Of a stretch of DNA of 64,000 nucleotides, positions 55,601 through 64,000 are shown piece after piece; the stretch's first letter is position 1; every line of letters starts with the position of its first letter. Source of the DNA: Symbiodinium natans (lineage: Eukaryota; Sar; Dinophyceae; Suessiales; Symbiodiniaceae). Both the position numbers and the translations under genes were made by a program. The notes under the pieces are model-generated. The model did no database searches. It worked only from the letters and a program-made list of their open reading frames with translations, and was not told where the DNA came from. Location: the NCBI GenBank assembly GCA_905221605.1, contig CAJNDS010002525.1, forward strand, positions 316,476-380,475, in the 5' to 3' direction.

Positions 55601-58600
55601 AATGGGCGTTCGAGCGTATGCATGGTCGCGATGCATGCTACCAATTCATCGAAGATTACTGCAACGGCGAGGATAATTACATCACGGAGGATGTTATGAG
55701 GCAAGCCTGCGGTCTACCAGTGCGACACAGACAAGTACAAGAAGAAAAAGATGTCGGCCTGGCCGCCGTCCTCGAAGCAGATGCTGAAAGTCAAAAGGCA
55801 CGGGACGCAAAAGACGATGAGTGGGACAATTTTCGACAGTTCTTGTTCGACACAATGCTTTCTTCTGGCATGGAGTTGCTATCGTACACCGAGTTCAAGA
55901 AGCTGACGTTGAGGAACTCCGGAATACCAAACATGACTAAAGAAGCATTGTGGGATGCAGTGGAAGCGCAGCGCGTGCTTCGACCTGGAATTGTGAAGCA
56001 CAAAACCAGCAAGGTGAAGCCAGGATCGTTTCTGCCTTTCATGACTTTCGCGCATGACTTCAAGGACATTTTGCCTCCGGTGAGTGAAGATGATGTTAGA
56101 ATGCATTTTGAAGAGCAACACGACATTCAGAAATTGCGGAGCTATGCGTTTTCGCATGGCAGTCGACGGCGCAGCGCGGAAGTGTTAGAGGCACATCACA
56201 AGAGCGCCTGTCAACGTCTCACTGGATCCGACGCAAAGAAAGGCAGGAGGCAGGCAGACATACAGGACGCTATGCGAGAACACAAGAGTGCACTGCTGAA
56301 GCTGAAGGCTCACGAGGACAGCATCAAGATTGTGCTTCGCGGCGACATTGACACGTCCACCGGCGTCAAGGCTTCTCAGCGAAAACGTTACACGCCAAAA
56401 GAGTTGCAGTCGGAAGAGCTTCCCTCATCGCAAGACTCTGCTTTCCGGACTTTAGTGTCCAAGCAAATCAAGTATCACTATCCTGCTGAGCCGGCCTACT
56501 CAGTGAAGCCCCGTCGCTACAGTGGTGCTGGCAGCGCACAGGCCATGTCCCGAAGACTGCAGGTACATGTTCTGGATGCGCATTGTGTAGATTTAGACAT
56601 TCAGAACTGCTGCTTGACCCTTGTTTATCAAATCCTGGAAAAGATCAAGCCCACTCCAGCTTTGCCGCAGAAATTAAGTGAGCTGCTGTATGAACTCGCT
56701 TACAAGCGCGAGGATTTCTTTCGCAAAATCAATGCACATCATAGTGAAGGAAAGCAGCTGGTGAATACGGTGGTGAATGGCGGTCGCATACCAGACAACT
56801 TCAAGAACGACGAGAATGTACAGTCGCTTCAGAAGCTGTCTTTATATCTCCGCTGGACAGCTTGCAACCTTCTTCACGATGACTACCTGAATCTCAAGGA
56901 TGTCAAAAGCAAACCATTCCCTGAAGCGACTGTGTTTTCGCTTATGTGGCATGCAGTTGAAGATCGGATTCTTCAGTGCTGGTCCGAACATGTTTTGCGA
57001 CAAGACCAGAAGCCGCTCCACGTTTCTCTGCACTTCGACGGGATGCGAGTGTCGCGCAATGCAATTGTCGATATTCCGCAGTTTTGCAAATCTTGCGAGA
57101 AAGAAATCGAAGAGAAGGTGTTGTTCAAGGTTAAGATCGTTCAGAAGATCGGGCGAGACTTTCTTTCTGCAGCTCGAGAAAACGCAACTGCAGTTCCGCC
57201 TCGACAGTCACTTCCTGATATCTGCACTCGGGCCGGAAACTGCATACCGTGCGCTTTGTGGCATATCGCTCCTATTCTCCGCGAAACCATCGTGTCGTCG
57301 CTTAAAGATGCGAACTCCGATGCCAACAAGGAGGCTGCGGAGGTTGGCTACAGATCCTATCGCAGCGCAAATGTTCTTTACAAAGCTGATTTAGAATCCA
57401 GTTTGGGTCTTCCACATGACAAAGTTCAATCCTTTATGCTTCATGCAGAAGGCAAAGGTCGTCCTCACTGCGTCGCAGTTCAATTTTCAAGTAAAAGAGA
57501 CACTGTCATGATTTTTGACGCGAAGGAAGGTTTCCGAGTGAGCGCTGAACAGTTTCAAGAAGCTTTTGCGAGTGCAGTGGATCGCAGCACTATCGCATCC
57601 TACTGGCTGAGACAGTCGCGAGAAGCAGATACTGCGCACGTCAACGAGCTTTTGGATATGGTCGCAGGCTGCAGTTCCGAAGAGTCTGACGACGATGGCA
57701 ACAATCTGCCATCTTTGTCTGCGTCGAGAATTGATTTCGACTCGGAAGGCCGCCCTTTTATTTCTGACAACATCATGCAGCGTTTGGAGCGTGAGGTTGC
57801 AGACATGCTGGAGAACTTGGATTCCAATTGCAAGGCTGTGAACGGCAAGCGCAAATGCCCGTTTTGTCCGTTTCGTTCTTTCACTCGGCTAAAATACCTG
57901 CGCACTCATGTGACGAAATATCACAGTCTGCAAACACAGTTTGTCGCCAGTGGCACGAAGCAGACGAAAGTCATTCTGGCGCTGTACGACAACGACGCTT
58001 CTTTGCAGGTTCAGACGACGGCTCTGCTGCGACGCAGCGCAGAGGTGCTTGGAAAAACTATTCGGCCGCCTCTCGAGACCACGATCAATCTTGTTGACAA
58101 GCATATTTGTCTTGTCTTCGACGACAGTGGGCCTGTCTACTTGAACGCAAGTGCTCTTGGCAAGTCAGTCCACGTGCGCAGAGTCGGCAATATCTACTAC
58201 ACGCACAAGTTTGCGGACATGCTTCTCCGTGAAATGGTCATGAGTCACGCTCAGGTGTGCTGCACGCACACGGTCGTAGTTCTTGTCTTTTGCATTTGAC
58301 GTAGTAAAATACTTAAATTCTACTTTCTGACATGTCGGGTTAGTCTGATATTTCTTTTGAAAGGTGAGAACCATCTGGCCTCGTTGCCATTTGGCAGCTA
58401 TGCAGTCCGGCAACGAACTTGCCACACTGCTTCCTTCGCTCGGGCAGCACTGGCTTCCTATGCTGGAGGACATCACTGCGTCACCGGCGTACCAAGCCAG
58501 GCTGACGTCCATGGTAAAACATCTGGAAGCAGACAAGGAATGGCTGTATCTGAGCATGGACGCAACTCTGAAGGTATGCCTCAAGCTTAAAGGTCAAGAG

Positions 58601-59782
58601 TCCTATCGGGCCGCAGCTGAGAAAAGAAACAACGCTCCATTCGGAGATGATCTAGCATGGAGACGTTTGTTGACGGTGAGAGGCAGATCCAGCGCGGTGC
58701 TGCTTCTTCACCCTTTGCAATCAGAAAAATCTGAACATGTGGTGTCGGTGATGGAGGAATGTTTTACCGAAGAGCAGTTGAAATCAGTAGAGTTTGTCGC
58801 CACTGACAGTCCTTCTGCAAAATTTTACAAAGATCTGCGACAAATTTGTCCCAATCTGAAGGGAATGATGCTGGATCCAGTGCATCTCGCCATCGTCTAT
58901 GAGTACGGGCACTGGAACAAGCGCACGCCTGGATCCAAGACGCTACGCAGTCTTCTGAGAAAAACTGTTGCAGTGGACACATCGGAGAAGTCTCGCGACG
59001 TGTCCTTCTACGACGGCGACATGTCCAGACCTCTGGAGGAAGCCGAGGAGCAATGCAGAGACATGATTTTTTCAATGTCTATGCCTATAAGCCAGGCCAA
59101 CGACATACTTGCTGCAATGGAGTGCGACAAGCCGCTACGCAGCAGGATTGAATTCATCACATCGGTTGCAGCCATTTGTGCCAAATTCGCGCACGAAGTC
59201 AAGCGGAAGGCTGCAGGACCGAACAAGGAAATTTTTAAGATCTTGTGGTCCGCCTGCGCCCCGGATAGACTGGAATGGCTTATGAATAATGTGCGTGTGC
59301 GGCAGTCCGTCCCCAGCCATCATCTCCACTTCTTGCCGAGCGGTACTGCAAGCAATGAGGCGTTGCACGCCGAGATAAATTCATGGTCGCGCAGCACGAA
59401 CACTATGCACCGATCCACACTTGCCTTAAAACTACGTTATTATCGCTACATTAAGTTGCTGGCGCATCATCTGGCTAATTACTTTCCGCTGACACACATT
59501 GTCTCTGAGACTGCTCTGCTTAGCAGAGCCATGAGCAAATCAATTTGGACAAGTGAAGAGTGGACGGGGTGGTGTGCGGATCAAGAAACTTGCGGCAGAC
59601 AAAAGAAAGCGCAGCTGCCTCTTGTCGCAGCTCGTGAGAACGAAAAGCGGCTTTCCAAAAACTGGCTCGCCAAGCGACCAGCCGCTGCAACACGCAAGCG
59701 TCTAAAGTTGAAGAGAACTCCTCTTCAAGCTCTGAGACACCACACACTGCGAAGCTCAGGTGTGAAGAGCAAGTCGAAGTGA
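52626..59782 (+). CDS. Giant fusion: PD-(D/E)XK nuclease, SF3-like helicase, TV-Pol-like region, peptidase-like region, C2H2 finger, DDE transposase
   Basis: A spliced model of about 2,299 residues: exons 52,626-52,661, 52,707-52,946, 53,050-58,254 and 58,364-59,782, all joining in phase 0. ATG 52,626 has a GCCATGG context. Numbering below is within the 53,005 frame. The nuclease shows GTWMHAMLE (129-137), D188, DWK (203-205) and Q239-x3-Y243, the RecB/exonuclease V pattern. A basic KKRRRMPG signal follows. The helicase has GISPGGVGQS (696-705, Walker A with Gln for Lys), TGQEAPES (747-754), SGDGIMGRKPY and KRLEMNR, as in D5/SF3 proteins. The polymerase-like part has DLDIQN (1196), KQLVNTVVNGG (1250) and HFDGMRV (1343). 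The peptidase-like part has C1413, H1488 and D1505. The C2H2 finger lies at 1618-1640. The last exon has transposase residues D66, D148, DPVH (171-174) and E332 or E337. Nuclease, finger and transposase are the firmest calls and the polymerase and peptidase the weakest. Confidence 0.75.
52662..52706 (+). other. Putative short intron 1 of the fusion gene
   Basis: Lies between an acidic 24-codon open stretch that starts after CTCAG at 52,590 and the exon beginning GCA GTC CTG. Donor GTTGTC, acceptor ACATAG. Both sides are phase 0. At 45 bases it is very short, so this is the least certain junction. Confidence 0.35.
52947..53049 (+). other. Putative GC-AG intron 2 of the fusion gene
   Basis: Removing 103 bases from GCTACC to CGTCGAG joins FYNDTVVGCS directly to VTALIHEF, the spacing expected at this place in RecB-type nuclease proteins of this kind (HKYFYND followed by SVTALIH). 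The retained sequence holds an in-frame TAG. GC donors are common in dinoflagellates. Both sides are phase 0. Confidence 0.6.
58255..58363 (+). other. GT-AG intron 3 of the fusion gene
   Basis: CTCAG/GTGTGC to TTTTGAAAG/GTG, 109 bases, phase 0 on both sides, fuses MVMSHAQ to VRTIWPRCH. It links the C2H2-finger exon to the transposase exon. Without splicing, translation would stop at TGA 58,297. Confidence 0.65.
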
Positions 59783-60496
59783 CGTGCTTCTAGTATCTTT
59801 TAGTCATCAACTGAAGTGCGTTGTTTTGTGTACTGTGACTTGCTGATGTATAGAAGAACGATGAAGAATATCTTCGCGCTTGACGCAAGAAAAGGCAGCA
59901 GTCAGCTGTGCTGCAAGTCACATGCTTTTGGCGGTAGTCGTAGTCGTAGTAGTCGCACCCCTAAAATTTCGGAATAAAATCATTTTACAGAAAATAATAC
60001 GACAGGCCAACTCTGCCTTTTAATATTGATTAAGAATTTGCTGGTTTGTTCTACGGTGTACGCTTTTCTTGTTCTCTCTGCGCCGGCCCGATCTGTTAAT
60101 CATCCTGCAATGTTTCTTTTGTTTTGCGCTTAGGTTATGTTGCGACTTCTTTAGTTTTTCTCACACTTTTCTTTTTCTGCTCTAAGTTGTTTTCTTATGC
60201 TCACCCTCTCTTGTGCCCCATCTCTACTCTTCCCCTAGCACATCTGCCTGGCGCTTTCAGATCACCGCATTTTATTAAGTAGAAACCTGTTTTTTTTTAT
60301 ATTGCGCTTAAATACAATATTGTAAGTTTTCCAGCGCGCTTGCTGTTGTTCTTCAAATAGATTTAAAGAACATATTGCATGTTTAAAATTAAATACATTA
60401 AATCGCAATAATAAATCGCGATAGTTTCAGATTCGGAATGTACTTATATATATATGTTGTCGAGTAGCGCTAATTTTCTCGCTGAGGCCACATCTA

Positions 60497-60535
60497 AAGA
60501 TCTCAAAGCGTACACCTAGACAGCTTTGAGATCTT
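60497..60535. other. Perfect 13-bp stem hairpin
   Basis: AAGATCTCAAAGC, a 13-base loop and GCTTTGAGATCTT form a perfect stem about 700 bases after the transposase stop. It could be a structured 3' RNA signal or an element end. No function is assigned. Confidence 0.6.
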
Positions 60536-61645
60536 AAAATTTCTAGCAGCGTTTAACCTCTGATAAGTGCGAGTTCTTTTTGCCACATCGGTGTTCAAAG
60601 CCTTAAGAGACGCAAAGCAATTCGAATGCCTAAACTCTCGAGAACCTTTCTAGCCTTCAAGAGGTTCGAGTGTTTGAAAACAGCTCATATAAGCGTAAAA
60701 CTTCTATGAGTTGAAAAGATCCAAGAAACTTACCGAGTCTACACGCAGTACTTGTTACGAATTCTTAAGTCTAATTAGTGTCCGGATAGAGCATTAGATT
60801 CTGTTACTTATGATCGGCTAGATTTTTCAGGGGTCTAAGAGCTCTAAGTTTTGGATGCTCGGTGCGAAGAGGCTCGACAGACCTACAACTCAAATTCATA
60901 TAACCCCCCGACATCTCTGTCTGTTACCACGTCTCGAGCGGAAGGCTAGGATGGTTGGAACATGTATTCTGAAACTAAATCTTTGTCTGCTTATTCTAAA
61001 TGCCTGTCGGAGATAAAAAAAAATAATCTTCTAAGTTATCGTGTTAACAACAAACTGCAAGCTCCGAAATGTGAGAATACTGTGAGCAAGCATCGATAAA
61101 TTCTAGCTCAACACAAGAATACTGTGAGCACATATCCATTACTTAGTACGCAATTAAGAGTCCCGTAGTGTCATGTCTGTATGCTTGATTTAACTTAATA
61201 AAAAAAGAAAATTGAGCGCTTGCGCGCGTCACCTTGTTATCCAGAAGCACAGAACAGTTTAAAAACCTACTTCAAGTCACAAATAAACGCAACTTTTTCC
61301 CTAAATGCTTGAAGTTTATAAGTAACAGGAAAAGTTGACCGAGTGAAATAATGTCGGTAGAGATATCCGGCGGGAGTCTCCAAGGATAGTCTTCGGAGAC
61401 GTTGGGTTGAGAGGGTCCGGATATGTGGAGGAAAGTATATCTTGGTCTGCTTGTTCTAGATGCCTTTCGGCTGGATGCCAGCGCGGATTTTGTTTTATCG
61501 TAAACTACATTCAATCACCGTAGCCGAAACTAAAGACAGAGCTAACGGGCGGGGGGGGAAGCGGTGTGGCCGGCTTCCTGCACGTACCCCTCTGCCTGTC
61601 CGGGCGGTGATTGAATTGCCATACCCTGAGTAAACTTGAAAATGT

Positions 61646-61750
61646 AGTGGCTGTCGCTACTTGTAACTTGTGTAAAGAGATGTGCTATATTGATGCACTG
61701 CAAATATATGTGTATACATTTTCAACAAGCTACAAGTAGCTACAGCCACT
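61646..61750. mobile_element. Inverted-repeat element, possible MITE
   Basis: Arms AGTGGCTGTCGCTACTTGTA and TACAAGTAGCTACAGCCACT (25-base arms with two mismatches) flank about 55 bases. It is unrelated to families A-E in the mosaic. Confidence 0.5.
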
Positions 61751-62439
61751 GCTCTAAAGTTAACAATCATAAAACAATATAATTACATGATACTCACAAT
61801 GTGAATGCTGATAGTACCATTCTCCATTAAGCATATTTGTTATCAATTATTTTGTAGACCCTAAAGGATGCTCTCTCACTTATTTTATTTATATATATAT
61901 TATATACTATATATGTGAGTTAAGTTTACAGATGAAGTTTGGGGAGTCTCGCAAACTCACTCTTCAGGGATCGTTCTTTCAGGCCTCGGGCTCTTTCCTT
62001 TCAGGTTCCAGGCCTCTCCTTCAATCCGGAGTCATTCCTTTGAGCTCCGGGCAGAGCTTCTCTTAGAGGAGCAAGCGCAGAACGTTAGCTCAGCTGTCGC
62101 TCAGCTCAGTCAGAAGTATGAGCAAGGACTTGATGATATGCAAATACCTTCGTCGTTCATTGATGAAGGATGATGATCCATGTGATTTAGGCTAATTAAG
62201 GGTATATCCAGCATGCCTGCGGGAGCTGCGCGTGAAGGAGCTCAGATCTCGCTCAGATCACTGAGAAGTATAAGCAAGGACGTGGTTACCTGAAATTGTA
62301 CGACGATGATTCATGCGGTTTAGGTTCATGTCAGCTTGCCATGAAAGCAAGCCTGTCATGCGACATCTTGGGTTTAGGGTTTAGGAATGATGCGAATTCT
62401 ATGTTCTCAACGCTTAGAGTTGTGCTCACGTCAGCAACG

Positions 62440-64000
62440 ACATTAACCTGGTGCGGTGCTCCAGCCCCTGCAGTCTCTGACTTAATGCTACATCCCCTAC
62501 AGTCTATTGTGGCTGAAGGCTGCTGTCCCTGCAGTCTCTGGCTACAGGCTACTGTCACTGCAGTCTCTGGCTTAAGGCAGTTTCTGGCTTAAGGTTGATG
62601 CCTCTGCAATCTCTGGCTGAAAGCTACTGTCTCAGCAGTCTCTGGCTTAGGGCTGCTGTCTCTGCTGCTCTGCAGTTTGTGCCTACAGGCTACTGTCTCT
62701 GCAGTCTCTAGCTTCAGGCTGCTTTCCCTGTAGTTTCTGCCTCAGTTTATGGCTACAGGCTACTTCAGTCTCTGGCTTACGGCTTCTGTCCCTGCAGTCT
62801 CTGACGACTACAGGCTACTGTCTCTGCAGTGTCTGGCTTCAGGCCGCTATCCCTGCAGTCTCTGGCTAAAGGCTACTGCTCCGGCAGTCTCTGGCTTGAG
62901 GCTGCTGTTTTTGCTGCCCCTGCTGGCTACAGACTAATGTCTCTGCAGTCTCTGGCTTAAGGCCGCTGTCCCTGAAATCTGGCTGTTGTCTCGCGGCCCC
63001 TGCAGTTTCTGGCTACAGGCTTCTGTCTCTGCAGTCTCTGGCTTAAAGTGGTGTCACTGCAGTCTCTGGCTCAAGGCTGCTGCTTAGTCTCTGGCTTAGG
63101 GCTGCTGTCTCTGCTGCTCTCCAGTTTCTGCCTACAGGCTATTGTCTCTGCAGTCTCTAGCTTAAGGCTGCTTGCCCTCTAGTTTCTGCCTCAGTTTATG
63201 GCTACAGGCCACTTTAGTCTCTGGCTTAAGGCTGCTGTCCCTGCAGTCTCTGACGACTACAGGCTACTGTCTCTGCAGACTCTGGCTTAAGGCCGCTGTC
63301 CCTGAAATCTGGCTGTTGTTTCGCTGTTTCGCGGCCCCTGCAGTTTCTGGCTACAGGCTACTGTCTCTGCAGTCTCTGGCTTAAAGTGGTGTCACTGCAG
63401 TCTCTGGCTCAAGGCTGCTGCTTAGTCTCTGGCTTAGGGCTGCTGTCTCTGCTGCTCTCAGTTTCTGCCTACAGGCTATTGTCTCTGCAGTCTCTAGCTT
63501 AAGGCTGCTTGCCCTGTAGTTTCTGCCTCAGTTTATGGCTACAGGCTACTTCAGTCTCTGGCTTAAGGCTGCTGTCCCTGCAGTCTCTGACGACTACAGG
63601 CTACTGTCTCTGCAGTCTCTGGCTTCAGGCCGCTGTCCCTGCAGTCTCTGGCTAAAGGCTACTGCTCCTGCAGTCTCTGGCTTGGGGCTGCTGTTTTTGC
63701 CTACAGACTAATGTCTCTGCAGTCTCTGGCTTAAGGCCGCTGTCCCTGAAATCTGGCTGTTTCTGGCTACAGGCTACTGTCTCTGCAGTCTCTGGCTTAA
63801 GGCTGCTGTCCCTGCAGTCTCTGGCTAAAGGCTACTGCCCAGTCTCTGGCTTAGGGCTGCTGTCTCTGCTGCCCTGCGTACCGGCTACTGTCTCTGCAGT
63901 CTCTCGCTTAAGGCCGTTGTCCCTGCAGTCTCTGGCTAAAGGCTACTGCCCCTGCAATCTCTGGCTTAAAGCTACTGTCCCTGCAGTCTCTGGCAGAAGG
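62440..64000 (+). repeat. CTGCAG-rich tandem repeat of about 30 bp
   Basis: Units such as CTGTCTCTGCAGTCTCTGGC followed by TTAAGGCTG or TACAGGCTA repeat to the end of the window with many variants. A larger block marked by CTGCCTCAGTTTATGGCTAC recurs at about 62,739, 63,188 and 63,525, giving higher-order periods of roughly 449 and 337. The array is cut by the window end. Leu/Ser/Val-rich frames through it are spurious. Confidence 0.9.

Larger units (their letters stand above)
59783..62430. other. Gene-free 3' flank of the island
   Basis: Mostly AT-rich unique sequence with two clear inverted repeats (listed separately), a direct repeat of AGAATACTGTGAGCA near 61,075 and 61,118, and repeated TCTGCTTxTTCTAxATGCCT at about 60,990 and 61,448. 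A further tandem pair around AGAAGTATxAGCAAGGAC lies at 62,112 and 62,263. Short frames here have no codon bias. The element's right terminus may lie in this stretch. Confidence 0.55.

Noticed and set aside
52626-59782. Fusion gene as a contaminating virus contig
   Set aside because: At least two introns with good phase agreement, and continuity with satellite DNA on both sides, favour nuclear integration, although a viral origin of the element itself remains possible.
62296-63384. Leu/Ser/Val-rich frames up to 98 codons
   Set aside because: They are translations of the CTGCAG-rich tandem repeat.

Overview
The window looks like nuclear DNA of a dinoflagellate (or a close relative in the myzozoan/alveolate algae). 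Three observations suggest this. Plant/dinoflagellate-type TTTAGGG repeats are scattered in both orientations. A dinoflagellate-style DIRS-like tyrosine-recombinase retrotransposon is present. Introns with both GT and GC donors interrupt the one large gene that can be modelled. No rRNA, tRNA or prokaryotic operon was recognised. The assignment is inferred from sequence style, not from a marker gene.

Region 1 (1-13,246 and 19,843-35,900) is a mosaic. Tracts of TTTAGGG/CCCTAAA alternate every 100-300 bases with short unlike segments. Many of those segments are 45-130 base coding-like pieces with GC-rich third codon positions, some with AG acceptor and GT/GC donor edges. They lie on both strands, so they look like captured or relic exon fragments, not one gene. 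Several small hairpin-forming (MITE-like) repeat families recur here, and some copies are split by a telomere-type tract. An AT-rich patch (7.3-8.4 kb) may hold exons of a small membrane protein.

Region 2 (13,247-19,842) is a decayed DIRS/PAT-like retrotransposon coded on the minus strand. Its split direct repeats are arranged A1-body-B1-A2-B2. In coding order it has a tyrosine recombinase, a gag-like zinc-knuckle protein, and reverse transcriptase plus RNase H. It is broken by frameshifts and stops, and it sits inside a copy of one of the MITE-like repeats.

Region 3 (34.3-41.15 kb) is satellite and low-complexity DNA: a 36-bp tandem repeat, C-rich tracts, a 2.9 kb AT-rich higher-order satellite carrying an inverted repeat in each unit, a (TTTTATCATC)n stretch and about 10.6 copies of a 114-bp repeat.

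Region 4 (about 41.15-62.4 kb) is almost free of telomere-type repeats and differs in composition. It is the most unusual part. A spliced gene (about 52.6-59.8 kb, roughly 2,300 residues) appears to join five activities in one chain: a RecB-type PD-(D/E)XK nuclease, an SF3/D5-like helicase with an altered Walker A, a possible superfamily-A (TV-Pol-like) polymerase, a cysteine-peptidase-like segment with a C2H2 finger, and a DDE transposase. Next to it lies a 969-codon reading frame with F-box, SPRY-like and RING-like parts that carries a diverged copy of the helicase's C-terminal segment. Upstream are several tandemly duplicated exon-like blocks. I read the island as a large self-replicating transposon or endogenised virus-like element. 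The domain calls rest on motifs read by eye and need profile searches.

Region 5 (62.4-64.0 kb) is a roughly 30-bp CTGCAG-rich tandem repeat that runs off the end of the window.
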